64,000 nt of DNA from Spirometra erinaceieuropaei (lineage: Eukaryota; Platyhelminthes; Cestoda; Diphyllobothriidea; Diphyllobothriidae), in assembly GCA_902702965.1 (NCBI GenBank), contig CACRXP010000015.1, positions 2,511,448 through 2,575,447 on the forward strand, given 5' to 3'. The position numbers and the translations under genes were made by a program. Each line of letters begins with the position of its first letter. The first letter of the stretch is position 1. The notes beneath the pieces are model-generated. The model saw only the letters and a list, made by a program, of their open reading frames with translations, was not told the origin of the DNA and did no database searches. Positions 12,576 through 25,090 of the stretch are shown piece after piece.

Positions 12576-15500
12576 GTGAGTGTGAACTGGCGGACTACGC
12601 TAAGTCTTGTCAGACATTAGTAAAATTCCTTTTGATTTTTCTGTTAGTCTCAACTTAGCTAATCAGATACATTATTTATGAAGAACGGCAAGGTAATTTT
12701 TGTCTAATATCAGGAAAAGCGCGCACTTTTCCACATCAATTTAGCGCTTTTAATAGTATCAAAGGGCATTAAATATCCCCGCAGATAATGATTTTCTGCT
12801 CTGTGGACGTGGCGACCACGTCGAGCCACTAACCACGTGAACACTTAAGGAACCGATCTGTTTGTATGATTTTACCAACAGCAACGTAAAAAAGTTATTT
12901 GCGTTATTATTAATATTGGTGCTGTCTGGACGAACTACCCTACACCTTGCACAGTCGACTGATTTTTCCAAAAAATAACAGGTGTGCTGTGTTTCGCGTG
13001 CTCGGTCGTTACAGTATACATAGGCAACCTAACGAAAAACGGCATTACGCATTACAAATATTTGCTTATTATCGGAAGTTTGCCGATAGTTTATACGCGT
13101 ATAAATGTGCGGTGTATGAACAGTAATTGGAATGCTTGAGAATATGAAGTCCTCTTCTGTGTCAACTAATTGTCACTTATTGTATGACCACGAGTGTCAT
13201 TTCTATGCGCGCAAAAGTTTAGTTGTCTGCAATAAATTCCAAGTTACGGTGTCCATTTTCGTTGAAGGCTTATTAGATTTTTCCAAATTCAGGGCCTCGA
13301 AGTTGCTATGTTAATAGCGTGAATGATATAAACACATGTTAACCTACATTGGTGGCAGCCTAGCGCCATCTTGAGGGACCGTTACTTCTGTCGCAACCAC
13401 CATGAAAGTACTCGATCACAGTTTGACAGACGTCGTCAATGGATAAAATAAGGAAGTGCTCGTTGGATTAAATAGCGGCTGTGGAAATTTTTTGTACAAA
13501 AAACGACTTGACATGAAAAATTTAGGACAGCAGACAACACATTACATACGCATTTTGTGGAGATTGTGCCCTTACAGGCGAATTTCCCACAGTGGGTCCA
13601 CTAACGTACATACTAAATTTTAAATAAATTACTATACTGGGACCGTCTACTAGAAACAGGTTGATTGTGTGTAGAGGAGTAGTCAGTTGCGTGAGATTAA
13701 ACTCCCTTTCGCTTCGGCTTCGTCTTTAAACTGCATTCTGGTCAGTGTGTTTTTGTAAGCGGTGGCAGTGCTAGGGCTCAAGTGCTTAAGGGCATGGATT
13801 AATGGAAATGTAACTGAACAAGGTCTGGGAATTGACAAAACACAGAACACTTCTTAAAATTTCAGTGCATGGTTTTGGGACTCGAAACAAAGACGACAAA
13901 TATACCTTTATGATGTTGCAGTAGTGAACGCATGTAAATCGCGGCGCCTGATTTTCTTTCGACCGCCATTAGTCATCGGCATCCTTAGTTTGCAAATTGT
14001 GTCGCACAAAAGTTGATATTTAGATGTCAAAAGAACTATGAAGCCTACCGGATATAAATATCTGTTCACGATGCCTAAACACCTTCTTTTCTTCATTAAA
14101 AACGTATAAAATACAAAGTTCCTGGCCCATTGTATCATACTAAGTAAGGCTATTTTGAGCTGAGCTTGAAACAGCCATTCCGGCTTCACCGTGCCCGATA
14201 TGCCTGATGCAATTTTACGCTGCTGCACTCCTCGCGCATCGAATTCTGATGCTTGGTTTTTTACATATAGTATGCAAAAGACCAGGATTTTTAATTTGTC
14301 AAGAGCTAGTCATAGGAACGTCACGTGTAGCTCACAGTTTCCGTTGCATAACAGTTGATTTTCATGTGGCTTTTTCTTGATGTACTTATTGGATTCGGGC
14401 GAAAAAGACGAAAGTCGTTCGCCATTAAACGCTTTGATGCTTTACAGAATAAATTACTGAAGAGGAAAAGAACTCATCTGAGCTCACTTTTGCAGAAGAC
14501 CTTCGATTCTGACACATAAATTAAGTAGGTACCACCAGCTGAAAATGTCGGATTTTGTTTTATCCGACTTGGAGATGTCACTGGGTTATAGGGCGGCATC
14601 GCGACGATAAAACTCATTTTCTGCGACGGGAGTACGTATTGTGATTTGCGTGGTCGGCACGGATTCGCAGAGATGTCTTAAGTGTCAGGATGGGTCAACA
14701 ATTGCTTTTGTATTTTCTGCGCTCGCTTTATTTTTAATTGGCAACAGTTTATAGTGCTAAAAATGTTGAACTATGTTCTTAGTCCGATCACAGTTAGCTA
14801 TTCTAGACAACAACGGGCCAAAACCACGAGTTACTGACCGTTTATTTTGGTTTGCCAGGTCAACGGTCTACAGGATGTGCTTTTTAAAAACAAAATTAGC
14901 TAATAGTCAGGTGGCAAGTTGCAGAAGTTCGCGGCGTGCCGTTTTGGCTGAGGTTCATATGCAACCTGTCAAAAAATCACGCTGCCTTTCTCCGCAAGCG
15001 CCACGTGCTTTCACGTTTGTTTTCCTTCTACATTTTTTCCCACCTACATCCGGCTTTAAAAAGGGACGATCTCTGGGAAGGTTAACATCTACACCCTTTG
15101 TGTTTTATTGGTCTGCCTACAGCGCCCATCAGCTTTAGTGTAACCTCTTGGTAGACCTTTTGATACTCAAGTTAGATCATGTCTATCGGCTAAGCCTACC
15201 CTAAATGTTTCGAGTATATACCTGAAGTACCTGCCCTTGTAGCATTCAGAAATACGCACGACTATTCAAGGCTTTCGTAATGAGTGTCCATGTTGACTAC
15301 CGCTGTCCACTTTTTGCCGGCTACGGCCAAATACACACTTTCTCGCCAGTCCGTTGCCATTTTGAGAAGTGCAAGTTTAGGCTTAGTCTAATGGCATTAT
15401 GACGCAAAAGTTATGAGCATGTCGTATACATTTCCTTCACGCACCGTTAAGTGCAAGTTTTCAGTTCCGATACCGAGCCGCTCATACAAGTATAACTCGT

Positions 15501-17095
15501 GATGAATTTTATTTTAATTGCACCCCCTTTTATTGAGTTTGCGCGTTTTGTGGAAGAATACTTCCTTTACTGGGAAGGCGTTAGGTTGATATGAATCACC
15601 TCCCCCCCGGCATGAATGGTTTTGAATATTCCTGTCTTTTATAAACGGCTTAGCATATGTGCTCTCTGTCAACATTTCCATAGCTACCTCTGTGCATATA
15701 TGATAATGCTCTTAGGACTTCGAGACTTCACAACTGCGGGTAGTGCCCTAACCATATTTGTTCTGCCAATTTATTTTGAAATGTTTGGCGAAATTGCAGG
15801 AATTTCGGCTCAATAGTGGGTACCATAGAAATACTCCATGCACTCAGGGAATATTAGGAGTCCACTGATTAGGTGGATCTTTGTTCATTTCCCTCACGAA
15901 CTGCGAAACCTCGACGAAACCTGTTTTGGCCTCCAGATAGTGTTCCCACTGATGGTATAATCGAACAAGCTTGCAAATGAGTGACCCACCCACCGAGTTT
16001 GTGGGTAGTCAGCAGGTCTGATCTCGGGAACCTAAATCTCATTAAAGTGAAATATTTAAATTGAACGAACGTTTGCGCTTTTACGTCAAAGCCCCATGCG
16101 CCCCAGTTGGCATAATTTTGAATCGCCATGTTTTCGACGAACGTCTATCTAGGCTGTTCGTTGCGTCTAAATACGACCTAGCTGTTCTGTGTTGATATCA
16201 ACTTAAAGCATGCCTGTGTTTGGAGGTTTAAAGCCTAGGAAGCAAAAAAGTGGATAGAATCCCACGGCAGTATACAGTCCCAGGAAGTTTACGTATCCAA
16301 ACGCGCACTAAAAACAATTCGCTGCCGGCTTATAGCATAATTTTGGATGACGGGCAGGTAATTGGATAATTCATTCGGCAGAAGTAACACCAACATCACT
16401 TATGTGTGTCCAGCTTTTATGGGTCACTAGGCTAACGGAGTTCTGTGCATTTTCGATAAATTTAAGTTGTGGTCCAGCTCCTTGTGAATGTGTGAATATT
16501 TCGATTATTTTAAACTTTTTAGTAAGTTGTAAATTTATTAACGGCGCAGTGGAAGAAGGACGATAAAAAGTGAAAATTTTGTTGGCTTGCTTTTAGTTTT
16601 ATGCTTCGGAAGGCCCGAGAAAATTTTGATGCGGAATTCCTACACACATTATCCGCAATAGACGGATGAACACCTCTACCGATTCCCTTGCTGCATTTAC
16701 TTCCATTTGAATATGTTTCACGGGAAAGCGTTAGCTGTTTAGCTTAGGCGGAAAGTGCCCGTGCATCTAAAATCCCTCTGCTGGCGAAATATGAGACCTC
16801 GAATTGTCGTCTCAGATAGTCGAAATGGTTTTTTATTCTGACGCTTTGGTGACAACTAATGTGTTTGAAGGTAAATTTTCAAGGCTTGCACAACCAGAAG
16901 GCTGAGGCCGTTATCCGTCGTTTGATTTTGAATAGTAGGCACTACATATAGGTGCATTTATTGAGACATATAAGCGCGCCAATCCCGGTAAGTCGCCCAG
17001 CATGTTAAAGCCATACTACAGGCTTTAATAAACTGTTTTATATTAATATTTAGATAGCGGAGAGATAATTATTAACGACATTAATCTGAAAGTAC
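12576..17095. other. No supported gene
   Basis: The longest frames (106 codons minus at 13908-14228; 121 codons plus at 14773-15138) have no motif and no matching splice signals, and their lengths are within chance expectation for AT-rich DNA. I see no recognisable repeat. Confidence 0.4.
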
Positions 17096-17247
17096 CTCCC
17101 TTGTCACAAAGCAGTGATGCTTCGGTGGTCCGGTCACAGGATGGGACATGCGCTTTCCATTTGCCGGGGAATTCTTGCCTTGAATCATCACAGGTCGATG
17201 GCGACAATCAAATGACATATTATTGTTACAGTCGTCCTTTGTCTGTG
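17096..17247 (-). CDS. Exon candidate, minus strand
   Basis: The frame reads through DDCNNNMSFDCRHRPVMIQG and ends at a donor-like GAG|GTACTT. A possible acceptor (GAG|CACAG) would join in phase with the exon candidate at 17789-17921 (one leftover base plus two), but it lacks a pyrimidine tract. No family is recognised. Alternatively this is a chance frame. Confidence 0.25.
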
Positions 17248-17536
17248 CTCTCTTCAAGCTATCATTAAAATGTGAAAATAGCACTCACTAACTCGTTTAA
17301 TTAACTGGACTCGATGTCGTCAGAGGCTGCATTCTCCTTCCTGATAGTCGTTCTTGTCAAAATATTTTTTTTTCAGTAAGCAAGAATAACGCGGATTGAC
17401 TTTATGAATGATGCTGCATTTTTTCCGTGAACATCACCAAATGTACATTCTAGAATGATGCGCTGCTGATTACAACGATTAGCATTTTAGTCGGCTGAAA
17501 AATGTTCGCCAAGCCTTTTGGTCTTTCCTTACTCAG

Positions 17537-17746
17537 TTCTGGGATATCTGTGTCCTTTTGCCACATCCCCTGAAATTTCCACGCATTCACGGCTCTTTGC
17601 AACTGACCTACCAGCTGGTACTACGGACAGTAGCCGAGGAATCGCGTTCCAGCATCCGCTATCGCAAGCATCACCCCTACTCTATCGGAATACCCCTGGG
17701 AACCTACAGCAGACATTTGTTCACACTCAAGCTAATTGTTAAATAA
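17537..17746 (+). CDS. Terminal-exon candidate, plus strand
   Basis: A pyrimidine-rich acceptor (TCTTTCCTTACTCAG|TTC) opens a frame that stays open to TAA at 17744-17746 (69 codons). The residues look protein-like (for example HPLKFPRIHGSLQLTYQLV) and many codons end in C or G, unlike the AT-rich surroundings. No domain is recognised. It would be the last exon of a plus-strand gene whose other exons I did not identify. It conflicts in strand with neighbouring candidates, so at least one of these calls is wrong or two genes meet here. Confidence 0.3.
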   Translation, partial: FWDICVLLPHPLKFPRIHGSLQLTYQLVLRTVAEESRSSIRYRKHHPYSIGIPLGTYSRHLFTLKLIVK

Positions 17747-17788
17747 TCGCGTATGCTGAGTAAGCAATTACTTTCTCACGCATCTTAC

Positions 17789-17921
17789 AGGTAAGTAGAG
17801 GTTTTCGGGCGCCTTTATCGTCAAAAACGGTGCGAGAAAGTTGACTTTCTTCTTCTTCCGACCGGTCATTCTTGAACGTTGTCTTCTTGGTATTCGCGGA
17901 GCTCACCTCGATGACTGCCAT
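17789..17921 (-). CDS. First-exon candidate, minus strand
   Basis: It begins with ATG in a favourable context (A at -3, G at +4) and encodes about 44 residues, hydrophilic, with DRSEEEESQLSRTVFDDKG. It ends at ACCT|GTAAGATG, a good donor, in phase 1. A second possible donor (GAG|GTGAGC) lies only six codons after the ATG. On the opposite strand the same end carries a joined acceptor and donor (TTACAG|GTAAGT), so the splice signal may belong to the other strand. Product unknown. Confidence 0.35.
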
Positions 17922-18429
17922 ATTCTCACGGTGAAGTGCTCTTGACTGCCACGCTGTGACGCCTCTTCATGAGCGGATGCATGCCGCTGAATGTTGCACT
18001 CGTCTCATGCTTCTCACGCTCCTGTGAATTTTCGCCAAAGTGCGATCACAGTTCCGGGCAAGAACTTGGCAGACGACCTACACATTGCGAGTGCAGGTAG
18101 CGTACTCCAAATGCCACCTTCTGCGACACATGAACTCTGTCTCGAAGGCCGGCTACGGGTGTTTTTTTGTCTCTCACTTTGAGTCATTCTTTTTTAGCTC
18201 TCGAGACGAGCGATATCTTGCATCGAGAATGCCTTTGATGCGAGTAACTCGTCTCGGTTTTCGTGCCTTCATACTGCTTCCAACTGGGTTGGGTTAGTAT
18301 CCGGTACATAAACGATTGTGAAACTGCTTGCAGTGGGCTTTTTCGGTTAGTTACCGCTTGAACTTCGACAGTTGTTCTTTGTTGCCCGAACTGTTATTTA
18401 CGAAATTCTTGAGGAGGTGTGGCAACAAC

Positions 18430-18750
18430 GGGTGGGAGGGAGTCACTGCTTGCCTATTAGCTGTCATTAACCGACCTTACCCAACCCCTAAGTCTGATAA
18501 TCTGGGAGACAAAAATAGAACTCATTTGTTATTTAGCCGCTTCATCGCCTTTCTTAATATCTCTGCCCGCAACTGAGGGGCCAAAGTGCTTGTTACTCAA
18601 TGCTACCGTGTTGGACTACTTAACGTCCAATGACCAGGCCGCTTTTATTTTAATCCCAAATTATTCAAAGCTGGGATTGAGTTTGGCTGACTGGCGACGG
18701 TCGATAAACCTGAAATGGCCATCCCAGTTTCTCATGGCTCCGCCAACATG
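18430..18750. repeat. Inverted SINE pair, degraded copy
   Basis: The left part (18440-18510) carries CATTAACCGACCTTACCCAA, the inverted form of the SINE 3' arm. The right part (18660-18745) carries GACTGGCGACGG followed by GAAATGGCCATCCCAG in direct form. This is the architecture of the better preserved pairs at 36.6-36.95 and 60.57-60.86 kb. The middle is too diverged to show the tRNA-like boxes clearly. Confidence 0.5.
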
Positions 18751-19584
18751 GCATCTGTGCTTAGAACACAGATATTGAATATAAAGTCAACAGATTCATA
18801 CCTGGAGACTTGAACTCTTTGTTACAGGACTTTTTGTTGCTAATTGAGTAAGCTAGCGGTTGGGCTCTGCGGGCCACTCTGCTTATTTACACTTTTTTCA
18901 CTTCAAAATCAGGATTAAAATATTGTTAAGTATACCGCTATGAAGAGTTATTGTCTGATGTATGAGAAAACAACGTACGGTATTACAAGCATGCTCAAAA
19001 CCCAATAAGTAGTGGTTTCAACAGAGGTTCGTTGTTGAATTGTGTGGAAAACACCGGGGTTATTTTCATTTTGTACTTTATTTATTTGCCAACTCGATGA
19101 CCAGTGTAAACTGTTCGGATTACCAGTTTCAAAGATTAGCTTCTTATTGTTTCGAGCCACTAAAGGGTGAATTAAGCGTTAGAGGTTGAAGTATGTCACT
19201 TGGCATGGAAGTGACGCCTCACCTGGCTGACTGCACGGTGTAAGAAGCTCTTCCCGAAGCGTGTTCTGACATGCATCGAAATCGGTGGGACATCGCCTCG
19301 GTATAAATTATTATTTCACACAGCAGCTCGCATAGCGCTTGACTTGATGCCCACCGACCAAACAGTGCAGGCCTTGTTAAGGCATTTTCGAGACCTGAAA
19401 CTGGAGTATGCCTGACTGGTGCCTGCTAAGAGGTCCGAAATAGCATTCTGAAGTATGCTCGTGGTGGGTAAAGTGACGTAAGTCTACCCCCAGGATTCCA
19501 GAGTTGCTCGATGTTTGGAAAATTTACGCACGAGGCTCTTTTTAGGAGTCATCAATCTCGTTTTTGTTGTCCCTTGATACACCA

Positions 19585-19834
19585 TCAGAAGGGGCTCCGC
19601 TTTTTGGAATATAAATCCAACCAAAACCCGAGGAGCTCATCCACTAAGTCATTTGACTTTTTTTCTAATTCTTCTGAAAGCATTGCCATCCCTTGGCTGT
19701 GGGTTCTTAAGAGCTCATTTGGAAGAGCTGGGATGTTTGGTTGCTCATTGTATATTTCTGCCCAGTCTTCCGCATTGGAACCGGACTCGAAAAAGGCCGT
19801 TGATAATACTTTTTGCCTTCTAGTGCGTCTTACG
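19585..19834 (-). CDS. Exon candidate encoding an acidic, helical-looking segment
   Basis: The minus frame is open from an in-frame TAA at 19861 to TGA at 19585-19587 (91 codons), with a possible acceptor (TGCACCAG|C) at 19834/35. The protein contains EDWAEIYNEQPNIPALPNE and then a Glu/Leu/Lys-rich stretch with MAMLSEELEKKSNDLVDELL, which looks alpha-helical and much more protein-like than a random translation. There is no ATG near the start, consistent with an internal or last exon. I do not recognise the family. Possible relatives are the candidates at 17.1 and 17.8 kb on the same strand. Confidence 0.4.
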
Positions 19835-19860
19835 CTGGTGCAATCATAATGCGACCATTT

Positions 19861-21468
19861 TTATGATAAATTGGCAAACGTCTGGGAGCAGTTTTCCAGA
19901 CAGTTGATGTGGTCAGTGATGTACGCTGAACGCTGTGGGCTATTATGACTCACGTGCAATGTTAGAAGTCCACAGTCGGTTTTCATAAGGTAGCCTAACT
20001 GTGCCACATTTACTAATCATATGTCCCGATTTTCGTGCAATTGTCTGTGCACTTGGGTACTGGACTGCTACATCTACTCCACCTAATTCCTCTTATTTAC
20101 AGTAGCTTTAGTTAATTAAATATCCCTGCGCTGTCACGTCCTTCAACAAGAGTAACATTTAGGTAAATGCTTGTGACAGCTGTTGGCCCCTACCCTCCAG
20201 CAGGGTTCCCTTTCGTTGATGCTCAACGGTAGATCATTCATTTCCGGAATGCTTTCCGCAGTTTCTGAGCTTCAGAGAATTGACCCTTGATGCTTATTGA
20301 TGCTACGGCTATTTGTTTTACTCTCTTAAGTTAACTGAGTGCTGAGAAATGGTAAGGATGATAGGACTGACACCCACGCAAATCGTTTTGAGCGCAGCTT
20401 CTTATTCCCCTTTATTTAAAAGAGCGCCTTTTGAGGTAGCAGCTTTAAAGTTAGTACTGTTAGAGCAACTTCTCGAAATGGTTGTTGAGATGCCCGTTTG
20501 TGCGTGATCTTGTTTGGAATTACCACGCTGATCACAGCGCCTGCCTTTTCTACATTGTGGCCTAACTTAGGTCCGTTAGCCTAATTAGCGAATATCATAA
20601 GATCTTCTTGGGTTGTCAAGGTAACGCTGCTTGCCTTCTCCATGCATCTTAAATTCCCAGTTGTCCTCTCTCAGTAAGCGACACACCTGTTAAAATACCT
20701 GACATGACTTGTTTTGTATGGCAAAGTAAAAAAACCTAAAACACCTTTTTGGCTCTCATTTACTGTCCTCACTTCAAATCTGTTAGGGCTAGGCTTGGCA
20801 GTTATTCCTGCAGTGTTTTTTTCGAATTTAATTAACTAGTACCAATTCTAGTCCTGGTATTGACACCTGCCCTGTCAGTGAAGGTAATTTACACGTTTCG
20901 AAGCTAGCTTGTGTGCGAGATTCGTCATGACTGCTCCGACACTTTGCGCCGCAGAGTGCATACCTCCTGGGGTAAACAGCAGACAAAGCATTTAAAAGAG
21001 CAATGAAGGCACGCAGGAAGAACAGGACAAGAATATTGATAGTTGGTATCAAAGGGTGACAGATTTTAATTCAAGTACGTAATCGTATACGCCATTCGAG
21101 AGTATATTCGGCAATCATATCCAACCATCGGAGGATTTATATGCTGGAAGTCGTTGTCAACAATACTTCTAAAGGTTCTGGAAACTTCTTGTTCAATAGT
21201 GCGCACAGTAGTTTCCCTTGGATTGCTTCCTGCAAACGCGGATCAAAATCCAATATCGATTTATCCGAGCAGTCATATGCAAGTTCTCAAAAGACGTGAG
21301 AACCAATCAAAGATATGAACGGGGGGGATAAATAAGTGGTTAAATGAATAGAGACGATCCGCATTCCTCGATCGAGAATACCTGCTTTCCTAGGTAGGAA
21401 CAGGGAGGAGGAAGGTTTGCCGCTGTTAGGAGATGCAACCTTACAACTCGTTAATCCCAGGCTACTTA
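19861..21468. other. No supported gene
   Basis: There are only short frames without splice pairs or motifs, and no recognisable repeat. Confidence 0.4.
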
Positions 21469-21470
21469 TA

Positions 21471-22457
21471 CAGTAGGTGGGCTAATTCATGAAATGTCAA
21501 CCGAAATTCCGAAATGCGTTTCCGTTTCGAAAAGATGGATTAAGTAGGGTTGTAAAACTAATCATCGTGCAGCCTAATTCTATAATAATTTAGTTATCAC
21601 AGGATGTCGGTTTTCGGACGAACGTTTTTTCGGCGCATGCAAAAACCCCACTATGTAAAAAATGACTACTTAATTAGCATGCAGTTTCTCATTGATTTTT
21701 GATGCCCTTAAAAATTCAATTATATTTCATGGAAAACATGCATAAAAATATTTATTCTTTTTGCACATTCAGTGGAGAATTGCGTTTCCTTCAAATTTTA
21801 TACACAAAGGAAAGGTATAATTCAGTTTCAAAAAGTTTCTAATTGCGAGATTTTTTAATACCGTGAAATGACCGTCCATAAAACGTCATGTCTCTGCATT
21901 TAACCAATGTGGCCTTGTAAAGTTAACAATATGGCTCAAATCTACCGCTAACTTTTATGACTCCATATGGTCTCCCCTTAATACCATAGAGAAGTGTATG
22001 GTTTTTCGTACGCGGAAAATGCACAGCTTGCAGTTTGGAAACCATGCATGAAAGTGTAACCGCAGGTCGGGGTTCAAAATTATTCGGGAATCGGAAAAGT
22101 TCTTAAAAACCGAACTATACCCTTCCTTCGACTATACATTTGAAAGATGTAATCTTCTCATGAGCAAAGGAATGAACATTTTTATGTACGTTTTCCATGA
22201 AATATAATTGAATTTTTAAGAACATCGAAAATCAATGAGAAAAATGCATGCCAACTAAGTAGTCATTTTTGCAGAGTATAGCATTTGTATGCAGCCGGAA
22301 ATAAGTTCGTTCGAAAGCCGGCATCTCGAAGTAACTGAATTGTTATAGAATATTTCTGAACAATAGTTTGTTTTACAACCCTGCTTAAGTAACCTTTTCG
22401 AAACGAAAACGCATTGCGGAATTTCAGCTGACATTTCATGAGTTAGCCCACCTACTG
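21471..22457. mobile_element. Foldback/MITE-type element, copy 1 (987 bp, TA-flanked)
   Basis: The element starts CAGTAGGTGGGCTAA and ends with the inverse, TTAGCCCACCTACTG, each next to TA (21469-21470 and 22458-22459), as for Tc1/mariner-type insertions that duplicate TA. The inverted arms are about 370 bases each. For example GGGTTGTAAAAC near 21550 pairs with GTTTTACAACCC near 22370, and the block around TTCATGGAAAACATGC pairs with its inverse near 22190. About 230 bases of non-palindromic core remain (about 21850-22080). No transposase frame is present, so it is non-autonomous. Two further copies are at 42.0 and 52.2 kb. Confidence 0.85.
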
Positions 22458-22799
22458 TATGATAATGTCAACGAGGACGGTTGTAAGTACTGCCACCGCC
22501 ACTGCTGTTGCGCCTGAAGCGCAGATGGGTCAATTTTCTTCCTTACGAAGCCGAGAGATTGCATGGAGTTTCAGGGGCCCAGTCAAGCACCAGGGCTCGT
22601 CAATCCACCTGAGTGAGAACGGCCCATTTACCCTTCAATGATGTCACCCAGTCTAACTTACCAATTTTCCGACAAATCTGTCGTTCAAATTCCTCATTTT
22701 TTGGCCGACCGCAGGGTTTAAGCTCTTCGCTCGGAGCTGTAAAAACTCCGTCCCCCAGTCACTGAAGACGCATTCTTCTTGTCTTGTTTAAACTCCGTG

Positions 22800-23240
22800 C
22801 CTGAAGAGGTCCGTTTCGAAAGATTTGCTCCAAGTTCGCGCATTAATTTCCTCGAAAATTAAACAAGGCAATTTGAAACTGGAGTTCGTATACCAGAAAA
22901 CACACGGGGATAGCTGGGGGACCCACTGACGAGCCGAACCCCTCGCAGCTGCGTCAGGCAGCGGCACAAGATCGGCGAATCCCGCGTGTCTGGGCTTTTA
23001 GCTAATACCTGTGTGGTTAGTACGGTAAATCATTGCATAACGCATTCCTCTGTTAAACACGTGACAGCTCGCCGATTCCACCACACGGAAACAGTTGTGC
23101 TTGCTAAGAAAATTCGGCCATGAGCTGTGCCATCTGAAAACAGTGATTTTAAGTTGCAGATTTGGTCCTCTACGATTCCGTTTTTGACTTCGACCGGTAA
23201 ATATCACCTTGCTCCTATAACTGCTTAAAATAGGCAAAAT
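22800..23240 (+). repeat. Dispersed repeat family 'D', copy 1
   Basis: Shared with 50.4-50.86 kb. The blocks CATTAATTTCC and AATTAAACAAGGCAAT (22840-22875), CAGCTGCGTC (near 22950), CAAGATCGGCGAA (near 22970) and GGGCTTTTAGCTA (near 22995) recur there, partly in inverted orientation. No coding capacity is evident. The family has no name I know. Confidence 0.6.
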
Positions 23241-24719
23241 ACTAAACCTTGCACGTGATCCCGTGGAGTCATTGTCGCTGTAAGTGGGTTTACTTTCCGT
23301 CTGTTTCCTTCCTTAATTCGGCTGCCATTTTAACACAGCTCATATGATTAGCCAGCGAGTAGCTTCTGAAGAGTTCAGCAGAGGGAAAGAGGCTCTAATG
23401 CCGGTTTTATGCAATAATTTTGCATGTTAAATTTCCCAAGGATAAAGCCCATTCGGTCAGAAATTTCATGAAAGTGCAATAAAATATTTTAACTCGGAGG
23501 ATATAGTGGTATATATTGTCTTCATGATATTGAGGGCATAAGAAGTAATTCGCCCAATTTAGAAAGCAGAATAATTTTATAGTTTGCTTCATCGCAATAC
23601 TTAAATTCTCATTTGCAGTTTGGGTTTTATTCTGTAAACGCACATTCCAAAGGGGGGCGGCGCATAGTCAGATAAGGAACTATCACGTCGGTCGGTATCC
23701 AACCTGTGGAATCGCCAAACATTCGTTTTGGAATTTTCTGAATAACGCGCGTGTGCACTTCCTCCAAGTGATCCAATCAGCACAAAAAAATATGTTCATG
23801 ACCCCAAAATCTCGCTACCGTGGGCCATCTGAACTTTCCCACTTCAGTAATAGCGTTACTGACCACTTTCTGTCAAGCCAGACTCGGTTTTATTGCCGAC
23901 CGACAGTCCGCTGTGGGTGCATAAGGTGAAATCTGGTCATTTAGGGTGGCACCGCCCGCCAGTCCTCAACCGAGCGCGTCAACAACTGTTGCTTGAATGC
24001 AGCCTGGAGGGTGTAAACCTGCAGATAAATGACCTTGGCAGAATTTGAACTACTTATGCTCTTCAGGTGGACAACCGTTTCATATAATGAACTAGCGAAT
24101 GCACCGTCCATTTGACCAATTTTTGTATGTCGTGCCGTAAAAGAAGAAAAGGTTGGAGTTTACATTTTACGAGACTTTTGTCTCCGAGGGAAACTTTCAC
24201 ATGTGGAATTGTGTTTCCTTAATATGGGACCCAAGTTTGCCTGGAGGTAGACTTTAATGGACATCCTTTTCAGTCCTCTTAATGTTCTTAATGTCTCAAC
24301 GACGTTTAAAACGTGAACGATGATCATATTTTAGATTCTTCAGAAGTACTGGGCCCTTAAGTATTAGGAGGTAGATTGTGCAGGAATTATGAACAGGGTA
24401 AACACACTCCAAGTGGCGGAGACACCTTTCTGGCGACGAATGTACTCCAAAACCTTTGTTCTTATTATCAAAGCGAGCACTTAAGCAAAAATTTCATTAA
24501 TCAGTCCACAGCAGTACACTTTTTTAATTTTTTCACCTACTTAATCATGCTGATTACCCGTTGAACAAAAGTGCTTACGGAGCCAGACAACAGTCAAAAA
24601 ACGCTCTGCTCCACATCGTATCGCTACATTCGACTTTCCAAAATCATGACATTAAAGTCACAGACCAGCAGTGCTCATATTCATTTTTTCTCGGCGGTCT
24701 TCTTCCCCGTCGGTTAGAG
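23241..24719. other. No supported gene
   Basis: Two minus frames of 60 and 78 codons (23407-23783) overlap each other and carry no motif. Nothing else is seen. Confidence 0.4.
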
Positions 24720-25090
24720 CATCATAAATGACGATAGTCACCGTGACCTCCACAGCATGTTAGGCGCAGGGGCTGTGACCTGCGCGCGGATTGGTTAACA
24801 CTGACTTACGCAGCGTCTGCCGTACTCTCTCCTCCCCCACCCACTTGCATCTGCTGTCAAGACAAAGTCTACAAGACCGGTGGTGGACTCGAGCACAGGG
24901 GCTGAGAAAACTGAACAGTCCGTCTACGCGTACCAAACACGACCTGGTCCCCACGAAATGAACCATGTTTTCAAAAAGCGGCCGGTGGTTCGGATCCCCT
25001 CAGGTTGGGAGCCCTATAGAGGCAATATTAAGAGGGAACCGTTACAGTCTAACCCTCCGCCCTGAGGGGACTGCACTATCCCATTAGTTG
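24720..25090 (+). repeat. R1 dispersed repeat, copy
   Basis: R1 is a GC-rich family of this window recognised by three blocks: a CGCAGCRTCTRCCGYACTCT block (here near 24810), a CTACGCGTACC block (near 24925) and CCTGGTCC followed by CA-rich sequence (near 24945). All three are present in order. The downstream part (GGAACCGTTACAGTCTAACC) is also shared with 35.4 and 44.5 kb. There is no open frame across it. Confidence 0.65.

Noticed and set aside
13908..14228. 106-codon minus ORF
   Set aside because: Same reasons as above; no domain seen.
14773..15138. 121-codon plus ORF
   Set aside because: Length is within chance expectation for a 64-kb window, the composition is random-like, and there are no splice signals or homology I recognise.
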